A stretch of DNA of 64,000 nucleotides, from the NCBI RefSeq assembly GCF_014648175.1, contig NZ_BMQP01000004.1, forward strand, positions 1 to 64,000. The letters are read 5' to 3'. Of this stretch, positions 9,062 through 19,298 are shown in pieces. Position 1 is the stretch's first letter. Each line of letters starts with the position of its first letter. The stretch comes from Planobispora rosea (lineage in GTDB: Bacteria; Actinomycetota; Actinomycetes; Streptosporangiales; Streptosporangiaceae). The notes beneath the pieces are model-generated. The model saw only the letters and a program-made list of their open reading frames with translations, did not search any database and was not told the DNA's origin. The translations under genes were made by a program, and so were the position numbers.

Positions 9062-9973
9062 TCAGCGCCGCCCGCGCGGATGCGCCGCGGCGTATATCTC
9101 ACGGAGCCTGTCGGCCGCGGCCGGGGTGGACACCTGTCCGGTGATCACCGAGGCATGACCGAGCAGCTCCTGCACTACCCTAACGTCCGCGCCGCCGTCC
9201 AGGAGGTGCGTTGCGAACGAATGCCGCAACATGTGCGGCGAGACACCCGCCAACCCGGCGCGCTCGGCGGCGGCCTGGAGCACCTCCCAGGCGCCCTGGC
9301 GGGTGAGCCGGCCGCCGCGCGCGTTGAGGAACAGCCCCGGGGTGGCGCCCCGGCCGTGCGCGGCGATGTCCGGGCGGGCCCGGGTGAGGTAGGCCTCCAG
9401 CGCGTCCCCGGCGAGCCGCCCGAGCGGCACCGCCCGCGCCTGCCCGCCCTTGCCGCTCAGCCTGACCTGCCGGGTCCCCGGGTCGAGGTCGACGTCGTCC
9501 ACGGCCAGGCCGACGGCCTCGGAGATGCGGGCGCCGGTCCCGTACAGCAGTTCCAGCAGCGCCCGGTTGCGCAGCGTGAGCGGCGCCCCGTCGGGACCGG
9601 CCGCGGCGATCAGGCGCTCGACCTCCTCGACGCCGATCGCCCTGGGAGCCCTCCGGAGCTGGCGCGGCGGGCGGACCCGGCGGGCCGGGTCGTGCCCGGA
9701 GACGCCCTCGCGCAGCGCGAAGCGGTGCAGGCCGCGCACCGCGGAGACGGCCCGCGCCGCCGAGCTGGCGACGAGGGCCCGGTGGGTCTCGTCGCCTTCG
9801 CGCAGCGCGGCCAGGAAGGCCGTGACGTCGGCCTCGGCGATCTCACGGAAGGTGACGCGGCCGCGGTTCTTCAGGTGCTCCACGTAGCGCACGAGGTCGC
9901 GCCGGTAGGAGGCCAGGGTGTTGGCGGCCAGGCCCCGCTCCCCCGCCAGGTGGGCGAGGTAGCTGGAGAGCAC
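9062..9973 (-). CDS. xerD: Tyrosine recombinase XerD
   Basis: XerD acts with XerC at dif sites to resolve chromosome dimers. The 303-residue protein has a SAM-like N-terminal core-binding domain ([23 protein letters not shown]) and a catalytic domain with the Arg-Lys-His-Arg-His-Tyr set. Arg is in [13 protein letters not shown], HxxR in [12 protein letters not shown], then the LLGHASV histidine, and the C-terminal nucleophile Tyr is near [14 protein letters not shown]. The start is a GTG shortly after the NUDIX stop. Its position among housekeeping genes marks it as XerD rather than a phage integrase. Confidence 0.93.
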   Translation of the reverse strand: MLSSYLAHLAGERGLAANTLASYRRDLVRYVEHLKNRGRVTFREIAEADVTAFLAALREGDETHRALVASSAARAVSAVRGLHRFALREGVSGHDPARRVRPPRQLRRAPRAIGVEEVERLIAAAGPDGAPLTLRNRALLELLYGTGARISEAVGLAVDDVDLDPGTRQVRLSGKGGQARAVPLGRLAGDALEAYLTRARPDIAAHGRGATPGLFLNARGGRLTRQGAWEVLQAAAERAGLAGVSPHMLRHSFATHLLDGGADVRVVQELLGHASVITGQVSTPAAADRLREIYAAAHPRGRR

Positions 9974-10003
9974 GGCCTCCGTCTCGCTCAGGATGTCCTC
10001 CCG

Positions 10004-10660
10004 TCATGCCTCCGGTGCGTCGGCGGGCCGCAACGAGGCGAAACCGTCCGCCGAGGCGGCGTATGCGGCGAGGATACCGGCCACAGCCTGGGAATTGTGG
10101 ATCATTCCCCCCAGGGCGCGTCGAACCGCTTCGGCCAGCGGAATCCACACCGCCGGCATGTCGGCCTCCTCGTGCCTGCGCACGAAGTCGAGCTCATCGG
10201 CGGGGAGCGGGCTGACGTCCCGGGCGAGGAAGATCCTGGTCCGCTCGTCCGACATGCCGGGCGAGGTGAAGGCGTCGACCAGGACGTTCCAGGTCCCGGC
10301 CCGGTAGCCCGCCTCCTCGGCCAGTTCGCGGGCGGCGTTGACGTGCAGCGGCTCGCCGTCGACGTCCCGCAGCCCGGCGGGCAGCTCCCACAGCAGGTGG
10401 CGGGCCGGGTGGCGGTACTGCCGGATCAGCAGCACCCGCTCCCGCTCGTCCATCGCGACCACGGCCACCGAACCGAGGTGGGTCACGTAGTCGCGGTCGA
10501 CGACCTCACCGTCGGGCATGACGACCGCGTCGGTGACGCCCGTGATGACCCGGGCCCTGAAGTGCTCGGTGGTGGAGACCACCTTCCACTCCTCGGGGAC
10601 GTCCTCGACGTCCCAGTCGCCGGCCTGCCCCTCCCCGGTCTTCCAGTCGTCCCCGGTCAT
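10004..10660 (-). CDS. NUDIX hydrolase, ADP-ribose pyrophosphatase-like
   Basis: This 218-residue protein resembles the ADP-ribose pyrophosphatase group, which splits ADP-ribose to AMP and ribose 5-phosphate. The Nudix box is seen as ELPAGLRDVDGEP followed by AARELAEEAGY, giving the Mg-binding REL-EE-G pattern. The ATG at 10660 gives a protein beginning MTGDDWKTGEGQAGDWD, with the catalytic domain from about residue 25. It starts 23 bases after the pyrG stop and ends just before xerD, an order shared by many actinomycetes. Confidence 0.9.
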   Translation of the reverse strand: MTGDDWKTGEGQAGDWDVEDVPEEWKVVSTTEHFRARVITGVTDAVVMPDGEVVDRDYVTHLGSVAVVAMDERERVLLIRQYRHPARHLLWELPAGLRDVDGEPLHVNAARELAEEAGYRAGTWNVLVDAFTSPGMSDERTRIFLARDVSPLPADELDFVRRHEEADMPAVWIPLAEAVRRALGGMIHNSQAVAGILAAYAASADGFASLRPADAPEA

Positions 10661-10683
10661 GCCCCCGCCTCCGGTCGCGTCCC

Positions 10684-12606
<1,923 letters not shown>

Positions 12607-12608
12607 TT

Positions 12609-13313
12609 ATGTCGCTTCGTGGCGTGGTACGGCGTGCCGCCGGCACCCTCATTCACCGTGGCTGGAACGCGATCCGCGCGGCCGGCACGGTCAGCCCGGC
12701 CAACCCCGCCGGCTACCGCTTCCGCCGCCTCGGCGAGGGCGTCTGCATCGCGTTCCCCGTCGGCGCCATCTTCGGCGAGGCCTGGATCGAGATCGGTGAG
12801 CACACCCTCGTGGGCGAGCGCGTCTCCATTTCCGCGGGCATGGGACCGGGGGTGGACCTCGGCCCGGACCCGATCGTGCGGATCGGCCGGAGCTGCTCGA
12901 TCGGACGGGGCAGTCACATCGTCGGCCACCAGTCGATCGACATCGGCGACCACGTGTTCACCGGGCCGTACGTCTACATCACCGACCAGAACCACGTCTA
13001 CGACGATCCCGAGACGCCGATCGGCCGGCAGTGGCCGCGCAACAGGCCTGTCTCGATCGGCTCGGGCTCGTGGCTGGGCACCGGCGCGATCATCCTGCCG
13101 GGTACCCGGATCGGCCGCCAGTGCGTGGTGGCGGGCGGGGCCGTGGTCCGCGGCGAGTTCCCCGACCACAGCGTGATCGCGGGCATCCCCGCCAGGGTCG
13201 TCCGCCGCTACACCCCCGGTGAGGGCTGGCAGCCGCCCCAGCTGAACGGCGCCCGCCCCGCTTTCACCGAGCCCTCCCCCGCGGAGACCGCCCCGGCGCT
13301 CGACCCGGCCTGA
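12609..13313 (+). CDS. Left-handed beta-helix acyltransferase (hexapeptide repeat family)
   Basis: This 234-residue protein belongs to the trimeric hexapeptide-repeat acetyltransferases. Repeated [LIV]Gxxxx units are seen from about residue 55 (IEIGEHTLVGERVSISAG) to 205 (IGSGSWLGTGAIILPGTRIG, VVAGGAVVRGEFPDHSVIAGIPARVV). The ending is the usual one for maltose/galactoside or sugar O-acetyltransferases, with the histidine candidate in DQNHVYDD. The C-terminal 25 residues are Pro/Ala-rich. It stands alone, divergent from pyrG. The acceptor is unknown; a surface polysaccharide is one possibility. Confidence 0.85.
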   Translation: MSLRGVVRRAAGTLIHRGWNAIRAAGTVSPANPAGYRFRRLGEGVCIAFPVGAIFGEAWIEIGEHTLVGERVSISAGMGPGVDLGPDPIVRIGRSCSIGRGSHIVGHQSIDIGDHVFTGPYVYITDQNHVYDDPETPIGRQWPRNRPVSIGSGSWLGTGAIILPGTRIGRQCVVAGGAVVRGEFPDHSVIAGIPARVVRRYTPGEGWQPPQLNGARPAFTEPSPAETAPALDPA

Positions 13314-13351
13314 CCGGCCCGTCCCCTATCAGCCTGTCCCGCACGGCCCGT

Positions 13352-13410
13352 CCTGAGCGGTCTGTCCTGAGCGGCGGTCTGCCCTGAGCGGTCTGTCCTG
13401 AGCGGTCTGT
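13352..13410. repeat. Tandem 14-bp repeats (CCTGAGCGGTCTGT)
   Basis: Four tandem copies of CCTGAGCGGTCTGT lie between the acyltransferase stop and the next gene, at 13352-13365, 13366-13382 (with a 3-bp insertion), 13383-13396 and 13397-13410. The rest of the 175-bp gap shows no gene. The repeat may be a variable-number locus. Confidence 0.8.
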
Positions 13411-13488
13411 CCCGGGCAGAGCGCCCCGAGTGGACCGGCATTCCGGGAGACCCTGGACCGAACATCATTCTGGAATTACGGTCACGGC

Positions 13489-14694
13489 ATGCGGACCACG
13501 ATCTGTGAGATGTTCGGCGTCGACTTCCCGATCTTCGCCTTCAGCCACTGCCGCGACGTGGTCGCCGCGGTGACCAACGCGGGCGGCTTCGGCGTCCTGG
13601 GCGCCGTCGCCTACTCCCCCGAGCAGCTCGACACCGAGCTGACCTGGATCGACGAGCGGGTCGGCGGCAGGCCGTACGGCGTGGACGTGCTCGTGCCCGG
13701 CAGGATCGACTCCTCGGTCACCGACCTGGGCACCCGCCTGGCCGACGCCATCCCCCAGCGGCACCGCGACTTCGTGACCCATCTGTTCGGCAAGTACGGC
13801 CTGGACGCCCGGGAGCCGCTGCCCGTCTCGCTGTCCGCCTACGCCGACGAGGTGGGGCGGCGGGTGACGGCCGAGGGCGCGGGCGGGCTCATCGACGTGG
13901 CGCTGAGACACCCGATCCGTCTGATCGCCAGCGCGCTCGGCCCGCCGCCGCCCGAGATGGCGGACAAGGCCAGGGCCGCCGGGGTCCCGGTCGCCGCCCT
14001 GGTCGGGACCGTCGAACACGCGCGCCGCCAGGTGGCCGCCGGGGTCGACGTGGTCGTGGCCCAGGGAACGGAGGCGGGCGGGCACACCGGCGAGATCTCC
14101 ACCATGGTCCTGGTCCCCCAGGTGGTCGACGCGGTGGACGTCCCGGTGCTGGCGGCGGGCGGGATCGCGGACGGCCGCCAGATGGCGGCGGCGCTGGCGC
14201 TGGGGGCCGAGGGGGTGTGGTGCGGCTCGGTCTGGCTGACCACCGAGGAGGCCGAGACGCCGCCCTCCGTCAGGGACAAGATGTTGTCCGCCGCCTCCTC
14301 CGACACCGTGCGGTCCCGCTGCCGGACCGGCAAGCCCGCCCGGCAGCTGAGGTCCGCCTGGACCCAGGAGTGGGACGAGGCGCCGGAGAGTCCGGGAGCG
14401 CTGCCGATGCCGCTGCAGCTGCTGCTCGCCGAGGGCGCCATGGCCGGGATCAACCGCGCGGCCGAGCGGGGCGACCCGGGCGCGCGCGAACTCGCCGGAT
14501 ACTTCGTGGGCCAGGTCGTCGGCCAGCTGAACCAGGTGAAGCCCGCCCGGCGGGTCGTCCACGACATGATCGAGGAGTTCGCCTCCGCCGTCGCCCGCAT
14601 GCGCGCCGTCACCCATGACGACGCACCCGCCGTACCCGGCGGGATCTCTTTCCCTCCGGAAGACGTTGAAGGGAGAGAGACGACGGAGGTGTGA
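13489..14694 (+). CDS. Nitronate monooxygenase family flavoprotein
   Basis: This 401-residue TIM-barrel FMN enzyme is of the nitronate monooxygenase (2-nitropropane dioxygenase) family. Evidence is the N-terminal FPIFAFSHCRDVVAAVTNAGGFGVLGA, the DVVVAQGTEAGGHTGEISTM segment (FMN contact with the conserved GGH) and VPVLAAGGIADGRQMAAALALGAEGVW, a phosphate-binding loop. An additional C-terminal region of about 90 residues follows the barrel. Whether nitronate is the true substrate cannot be told; several family members are enoyl-ACP reductases. The stop overlaps the next start by one base, so it is probably co-transcribed with the DUF4126 gene. Confidence 0.85.
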   Translation: MRTTICEMFGVDFPIFAFSHCRDVVAAVTNAGGFGVLGAVAYSPEQLDTELTWIDERVGGRPYGVDVLVPGRIDSSVTDLGTRLADAIPQRHRDFVTHLFGKYGLDAREPLPVSLSAYADEVGRRVTAEGAGGLIDVALRHPIRLIASALGPPPPEMADKARAAGVPVAALVGTVEHARRQVAAGVDVVVAQGTEAGGHTGEISTMVLVPQVVDAVDVPVLAAGGIADGRQMAAALALGAEGVWCGSVWLTTEEAETPPSVRDKMLSAASSDTVRSRCRTGKPARQLRSAWTQEWDEAPESPGALPMPLQLLLAEGAMAGINRAAERGDPGARELAGYFVGQVVGQLNQVKPARRVVHDMIEEFASAVARMRAVTHDDAPAVPGGISFPPEDVEGRETTEV

Positions 14695-15296
14695 TGCTCG
14701 CGGCACTGACCGGCCTGGGCCTTTCCACCGCGGCCGGGCTGAACGCCTACATCCCGCTGCTGGTGGTGGGCCTGCTGGCCAACACGACCGATCAGGTACG
14801 GCTGCCCGAGGAGTTCGCCTGGCTGGCCAACGGCTGGGTGCTGGGGATCATCGGCGTACTGCTCCTGGCCGAGATCGTGCTCGACAAGGTCCCGGTGGTC
14901 GACAGCGTCAACGACATGATCCAGACGGTGGTCCGCCCGGCCTCCGGCGGCGTGGTGTTCAGCGCCACCGAGGCCGCGGCCCGGCTCGACGGGTCGGCCT
15001 GGATGGCCGAGCACCCCTGGGTGGGCTGGGTGCTGGGGATCGGGGTCGCGCTGGCCGTCCACGTGATGAAGACCACCGCCCGGCCCGTGGTGAACGCCTC
15101 GACCGCCGGAGTGGGTGCGCCGGTGGTGAGCACGGTGGAGGACGCCGGCTCGCTCGGCATCAGCCTGGTGGCGATCTTCCTGCCGGTCCTGGTCCTCGTG
15201 ATCGTGATCGGGCTGGCCCTGCTCGCCTGGTGGGTGGTACGGAAGGTACGGCGCCGCCGCCGGGCGCGGGACCGCGGCGGAGCGCGCTCCGGCTGA
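14694..15296 (+). CDS. DUF4126 family membrane protein
   Basis: This 200-residue hydrophobic protein has about five predicted membrane segments: LTGLGLSTAAGLNAYIPLLVVGLLA at the start, GWVLGIIGVLLLAEIVLD, WVLGIGVALAVHVMK and SLVAIFLPVLVLVIVIGLALLAWW near the end, followed by a basic tail (RKVRRRRRARDRGG). The sequence fits DUF4126, whose function is unknown. The ATG at 14694 sits in TGATG with the preceding stop and has GGAGG about 5 bases upstream. A GTG one codon earlier is also possible. Confidence 0.8.
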   Translation: MLAALTGLGLSTAAGLNAYIPLLVVGLLANTTDQVRLPEEFAWLANGWVLGIIGVLLLAEIVLDKVPVVDSVNDMIQTVVRPASGGVVFSATEAAARLDGSAWMAEHPWVGWVLGIGVALAVHVMKTTARPVVNASTAGVGAPVVSTVEDAGSLGISLVAIFLPVLVLVIVIGLALLAWWVVRKVRRRRRARDRGGARSG

Positions 15297-15484
15297 TCCG
15301 CGACCGCCCGCCGCGGACCGCGGGCGGTCTCCGGCAGGCTCTCGGCGGCCCCTCAGCGGGCTCTCGGCGGCCGCACAGAAATGAACCGCCCATGGGCGGG
15401 AAACCGTCATCAAACGTCCGGAAACCACGTGCAGGCGGGCACGCGGGATATGCTCGAAGGACCTCGAACGACCCCCACCGGGAG

Positions 15485-16105
15485 GTGGCTCCGATCGGCA
15501 CTTTCCTCACCATCATCCTGGTGATCCTGCTGTTCCTCCTCATCCTTGGAGGAGCCGGGATCTACCTGCTGGCCAAGGTGGGCAAGAAGGCCACGAAGAA
15601 GGCCCGGAAGGTGACGTCCCGGGTGGTCTCCCACGTGGCCGCGATGGACCCCGGTGACGCGGGTGAGGCCGAGCGCATGCGGCTGGACCTGCGTCGCGAG
15701 GTCTCCATCACCCGCCAGGCCGTGGACCAGGCCCTCCGGGACGGCTGGGGCCTGGGCGAGCTGCCCCAGCTGGTGGGCGAGATCGCCATGCACGCCAACC
15801 AGCTCGACGACCAGCTCAGCCGCTACGCCCAGCAGAGCCGCGTGTCCCCCTACGTCGACCACGCCACGCTCGCCCGCCTGCGCGACCAGCAGGCCAAGCT
15901 GACCACGGCCTGCGCGCGCATCCGCGCCGACCTGATGAACGACCAGATGGCGCACACGGCCAGCGGCATCGACGCGATCCAGAGCCGCACCGACCTGGAG
16001 ATCGAGGCCCGTCGCCAGGCCCCGATCCCCGACCCCCTGGACCAGATCGACGAGCTCTACAACCGCACGATGATCGACCGCGCCCGCCCGGAAGAGCCCC
16101 GCTGA
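15485..16105 (+). CDS. Single-pass membrane protein with coiled-coil-rich cytoplasmic region, function unknown
   Basis: I do not recognise this protein. With the GTG at 15485 it has 206 residues: one N-terminal membrane segment (FLTIILVILLFLLILGGAGIYLLA), then a lysine-rich stretch (KVGKKATKKARKVTSR), then a mainly helical region with many Arg/Glu/Gln heptads (AERMRLDLRREVSITRQAVDQALRD, LARLRDQQAKLTTACARIRADLM). It has no catalytic motif. The start is uncertain because the Shine-Dalgarno-like GGGAG touches the GTG; an ATG at 15391 would add 31 residues. The topology resembles small membrane-anchored coiled-coil proteins common in actinomycetes. Confidence 0.7.
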   Translation: MAPIGTFLTIILVILLFLLILGGAGIYLLAKVGKKATKKARKVTSRVVSHVAAMDPGDAGEAERMRLDLRREVSITRQAVDQALRDGWGLGELPQLVGEIAMHANQLDDQLSRYAQQSRVSPYVDHATLARLRDQQAKLTTACARIRADLMNDQMAHTASGIDAIQSRTDLEIEARRQAPIPDPLDQIDELYNRTMIDRARPEEPR

Positions 16106-16110
16106 CGATC

Positions 16111-16140
16111 ACTGGCTGTGCCGTGACGGGTACAGCCAGT
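16111..16140 (+). terminator. Hairpin after the coiled-coil membrane protein gene
   Basis: ACTGGCTGT (16111-16119) pairs with ACAGCCAGT (16132-16140) across a 12-base loop, five bases after the upstream stop codon. No U-run follows. It is likely a transcript 3'-end structure. Confidence 0.45.
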
Positions 16141-16156
16141 CTGTCCCGGTCCGGGT

Positions 16157-16333
16157 GTCAGATACCTCTGGCGGATCGAGCAAGAAGATGAACGACCGGT
16201 CGCCCCTACCTTCGAGCTGGAACCGTCCGTGAAGGCCTACGTCCCCACCGGGATCCACCGCGGGCGGCTCCGGACGCACGTCGGCTTCGACGTGGACATC
16301 GATCTGGATCTCAGCGAGTTCATCCGCGGCTGA
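16157..16333 (+). pseudogene. C-terminal remnant of a Uma2-family (DUF820) nuclease-like gene
   Basis: The frame reads YLWRIEQEDERPVAPTFELE, then an 8-residue VKAYVPTG stretch, then GRLRTHVGFDVDIDLDLSEF to a TGA at 16331-16333. It looks like real coding sequence, with GC-rich third positions. It matches from memory the C-terminal end of actinomycete Uma2-family proteins, which have a PD-(D/E)XK nuclease-like fold (YW-rI-E followed by Y-pTGiH and v-iDiDL). The frame is closed just upstream and has no start until an internal GTG, so the catalytic N-terminal part is missing. The last 14 bases overlap the end of the convergent zinc-ribbon gene. The family call is from recall and not verified. Confidence 0.55.
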
Positions 16334-16883
16334 GCGCGTCGTAGGTCTCCGCCAGCTCCTCGTAGGTCGCACCGGCGTTGATCTTCGCGCGCATGGTCTG
16401 CGCCTGCGCCGTGGTCGGCAGGAAACCCTCCAGCAGGAACGGCAGGCCCGAACGCCAGCCGAGCACCGCGCCGGGTGACTGCCGGTGCGCGGCGCGGACC
16501 ACGGAGACGCCGACCCGGATCGCGTGCTCGTTGCCCGGCGGAACGCCCGGCCGGTCGGTCTCGATCGCCGAGTAGCGGAATCCGTCGGCCAGGTCGCAGG
16601 GCGGGCATCCACGGGGACCCCGCCCCAGCCGCGAACCGCACTCGGCGCACGCCAGCCGGTCCAGGGCGGCGTCCACGACCCGCCAGTCATGCCGGGAGGG
16701 CTCGTCCGCGACCATCTCGGCGATCGCCGTCTCATCCGCCCCGGACGGGTCCGCCGTACCGAACTCGCGTCGCAGGAACGCGCGCCAGCCCTCCTCGACG
16801 AGGGCATCGACCAGGGCCAGGCAGCGGGCGCAGCCGGGAGCCCCGCCGTACTCCCGGCACCCGCACTCGGCGCATCTCCGCAT
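16320..16883 (-). CDS. Double zinc-ribbon protein, function unknown
   Basis: This 187-residue protein has two Cys4-type zinc knuckles: CAECGCREYGGAPGCARC at residues 4-21, and CAECGSRLGRGPRGCPPC near residue 79. A C-terminal region of about 90 residues has no motif I know (AIRVGVSVVRAAHRQSPGAV, RAKINAGATYEELAETYDAL). The ATG at 16883 has GAGG six bases upstream. The Cys pairs suggest a metal-stabilised fold rather than an enzyme. It lies downstream of uvrB, separated by a terminator-like hairpin, and converges on the Uma2-like remnant. Confidence 0.75.
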   Translation of the reverse strand: MRRCAECGCREYGGAPGCARCLALVDALVEEGWRAFLRREFGTADPSGADETAIAEMVADEPSRHDWRVVDAALDRLACAECGSRLGRGPRGCPPCDLADGFRYSAIETDRPGVPPGNEHAIRVGVSVVRAAHRQSPGAVLGWRSGLPFLLEGFLPTTAQAQTMRAKINAGATYEELAETYDALSRG

Positions 16884-16898
16884 CCCGTCCTCGTTCCC

Positions 16899-16936
16899 CC
16901 AGCCCGCCAGCCCGCCAGCCCGCCAGCCCGCCAGCC
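16899..16936. repeat. Tandem 8-bp repeat (CCAGCCCG)
   Basis: About five back-to-back copies of CCAGCCCG lie 15 bp upstream of the zinc-ribbon start codon, in its 5' untranslated region or promoter. Copy-number change here could alter its expression. Confidence 0.8.
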
Positions 16937-16960
16937 GCGACCATATCCGCCCGTGCGGGT

Positions 16961-16988
16961 CGTGGGCGATCGATTTTGATCGCCCACG
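16961..16988 (-). terminator. Strong hairpin downstream of uvrB
   Basis: CGTGGGCGATC (16961-16971) pairs with its complement (16978-16988) across a 6-base loop rich in A/T. It lies 50 bases past the uvrB stop, a good candidate intrinsic terminator for uvrB. Confidence 0.6.
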
Positions 16989-17038
16989 GCGCCGCCCGGT
17001 CCGGGAGAGCGGCGCCGCGGATCAGGCCGGACCGAGGG

Positions 17039-19150
17039 TCAGGTGACCCCGGCCTCGCGCATGTCGCGGACCTCGCGCTTGAGCTCCTTGATCTCGTCGC
17101 GGAGACGGGCGGCGACCTCGAACTGGAGATCCGCCGCGGCCTGGTGCATCTGCTCGGTGAGCGACTCGACCAGCGACTCCAGCTGGGCGCGGGGCATCTC
17201 ACCGGCGATCGCCTTGGCGTGCTGCCCGGCCTGTTTGACCGCGAAGCCGGGCACCGGGGCCTTGCCGCGCGACTGCTGGCGGCCGCTGCCGCCGAGGAGC
17301 TGGGCGGTGTCGGCGTCCTCGCGGGTGAGCGAGTCGAGGATGTCGGCGATCTTCTTGCGGAGCGGCTGCGGGTCGATGCCGTGGGCCTCGTTGTAGGCCT
17401 GCTGCTTGGCCCGGCGCCGGTTGGTCTCCTCGATCGCCCGCTCCATGGAGGGGGTGATCCGGTCGGCGTACATGTGCACCTGGCCGGAGACGTTACGGGC
17501 GGCGCGGCCGATGGTCTGGATCAGTGACGTCTCCGAACGGAGGAAACCCTCCTTGTCGGCGTCGAGGATGGCGACCAGCGACACCTCGGGCAGGTCCAGG
17601 CCCTCCCGGAGCAGGTTGATGCCGACGAGCACGTCGAACTCACCGCTGCGCAGCTCGCGCAGGAGCTCGATGCGGCGCAGCGTGTCGACCTCGCTGTGCA
17701 GGTAGCGCACCCGGATGCCGAGTTCCAGCAGGTAGTCGGTGAGGTCCTCGGCCATCTTCTTGGTCAGCGTGGTGACCAGGACCCGCTCGTCCTTCTCGGT
17801 GCGGCTGCGGATCTCGTGGACCAGGTCGTCGATCTGGGACGTGGTCGGCTTGACGACGACCTCGGGGTCGACCAGGCCGGTCGGGCGGATGACCTGCTCG
17901 ACCACCTCGCCCTTGACCCGGCCCAGCTCGTACGGGCCCGGGGTGGCGGACAGGTAGACGGTCTGGCCGATCCGGTCCAGGAACTCCTCCCACTTCAGCG
18001 GGCGGTTGTCCAGCGCCGAGGGCAGGCGGAAGCCGTGGTCGACCAGGGTGCGCTTGCGGGAGGCGTCGCCCTCGTACATCGCGCCGATCTGCGGGACGGT
18101 CTGGTGGGACTCGTCCAGGACCAGCAGGAAGTCCTCGGGGAAGTAGTCGAGCAGGGTGTTGGGCGCGCTGCCGGCGGGGCGGCCGTCCATGTGGCGCGAG
18201 TAGTTCTCGATGCCGGAGCACGTGCCGATCTGGTGCATCATCTCCAGGTCGTAGGTGGTGCGCATGCGCAGCCGCTGGGCCTCCAGCAGCTTGCCCTGCC
18301 GTTCCAGCTCCTCCAGCCGCTCGGCCAGCTCGGCCTCGATGCTCCGGATGGCCCCGGCCATCCGCTCCGGACCGGCGACGTAGTGGGAGGCCGGGAAGAT
18401 GTAGAGCTCCTCGTCCTCCGTGATGACCTCTCCGGTCAGCGGGTGCATGGTGGAGAGCTTCTCGATCTCGTCGCCGAACATCTCGATCCGGACGGCGAGT
18501 TCCTCGTACTTCGGGATGATCTCGATGGTGTCGCCGCGCACCCGGAACGTGCCGCGGGTGAAGGCGAGGTCGTTGCGGGTGTACTGCATGTCGACGAGGC
18601 GGCGCAGCAGCTGGTCGCGCTCGACCTCCATGCCGACCTTGACCCGGGTCATGCGGTCGACGTACTCCTGCGGGGTGCCCAGGCCGTAGATGCACGAGAC
18701 CGAGGCGACCACGATCGTGTCACGGCGGGTGAGCAGGGAGTTGGTCGCCGAGTGCCGCAACCGCTCGACCTCGTCGTTGATCGAGGAATCCTTCTCGATG
18801 TAGGTGTCGCTCTGCGGGACGTACGCCTCGGGCTGGTAGTAGTCGTAGTAGGAGACGAAGTACTCGACCGCGTTGTTGGGCATCATCTCGCGCAGCTCGT
18901 TGGCGAACTGCGCGGCGAGCGTCTTGTTGGGCTGCATGACCAGCGTGGGACGCTGCAGCCGCTCGATCAGCCAGGCCACCGTCGCGGTCTTGCCCGTACC
19001 CGTGGCGCCGAGCAGGACGTTGTCCTTCTCCCCCGCCCTGACGCGCCGCTCCAGCTCGGCGATCGCGGCGGGCTGGTCGCCCGACGGAGTCATGTCCGTG
19101 ATGACCTCGAAGGGGGCCACCTTACGCTGCAAATCTGTTACCGGCCTCAC
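17039..19150 (-). CDS. uvrB: Excinuclease ABC subunit B
   Basis: UvrB is the damage-verifying helicase-like subunit of nucleotide excision repair. The 703-residue protein (GTG at 19150, beginning [18 protein letters not shown]) has Walker [15 protein letters not shown], the beta-hairpin region near [20 protein letters not shown], helicase motifs ([28 protein letters not shown]) and a C-terminal UVR domain ([20 protein letters not shown]) that binds UvrC. Upstream in-frame TTG and GTG codons exist, but family members begin close to this RPV motif. It is divergent from the SPFH operon. Confidence 0.97.
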   Translation of the reverse strand: MRPVTDLQRKVAPFEVITDMTPSGDQPAAIAELERRVRAGEKDNVLLGATGTGKTATVAWLIERLQRPTLVMQPNKTLAAQFANELREMMPNNAVEYFVSYYDYYQPEAYVPQSDTYIEKDSSINDEVERLRHSATNSLLTRRDTIVVASVSCIYGLGTPQEYVDRMTRVKVGMEVERDQLLRRLVDMQYTRNDLAFTRGTFRVRGDTIEIIPKYEELAVRIEMFGDEIEKLSTMHPLTGEVITEDEELYIFPASHYVAGPERMAGAIRSIEAELAERLEELERQGKLLEAQRLRMRTTYDLEMMHQIGTCSGIENYSRHMDGRPAGSAPNTLLDYFPEDFLLVLDESHQTVPQIGAMYEGDASRKRTLVDHGFRLPSALDNRPLKWEEFLDRIGQTVYLSATPGPYELGRVKGEVVEQVIRPTGLVDPEVVVKPTTSQIDDLVHEIRSRTEKDERVLVTTLTKKMAEDLTDYLLELGIRVRYLHSEVDTLRRIELLRELRSGEFDVLVGINLLREGLDLPEVSLVAILDADKEGFLRSETSLIQTIGRAARNVSGQVHMYADRITPSMERAIEETNRRRAKQQAYNEAHGIDPQPLRKKIADILDSLTREDADTAQLLGGSGRQQSRGKAPVPGFAVKQAGQHAKAIAGEMPRAQLESLVESLTEQMHQAAADLQFEVAARLRDEIKELKREVRDMREAGVT

Positions 19151-19298
19151 CTGTCCCACTGTAGGCGGAAGGGCCGACAATCCTTATTCAACTGTTCGGC
19201 AAGTGGTCCGCAAGCCCGATGCACTTGACTCTCGTCCGTGCCAGGCCCACCGAATACGACATATCGGGCTTCCAGCACATGACTACCTCGGAGGTGTG

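Noticed and set aside
9062..9973. Tyrosine recombinase as a sign of a prophage or integrative element
   Set aside because: It is XerD by sequence and sits among pyrG, NUDIX, ParA and scpAB, the usual chromosomal position. It is too far from the peptide island to be assumed its integrase.
16109..16987. A 292-codon minus-strand frame over the zinc-ribbon gene
   Set aside because: Its sequence is Arg/Ser-rich noise in a different frame from the Cys4-bearing protein, which has a better start site.
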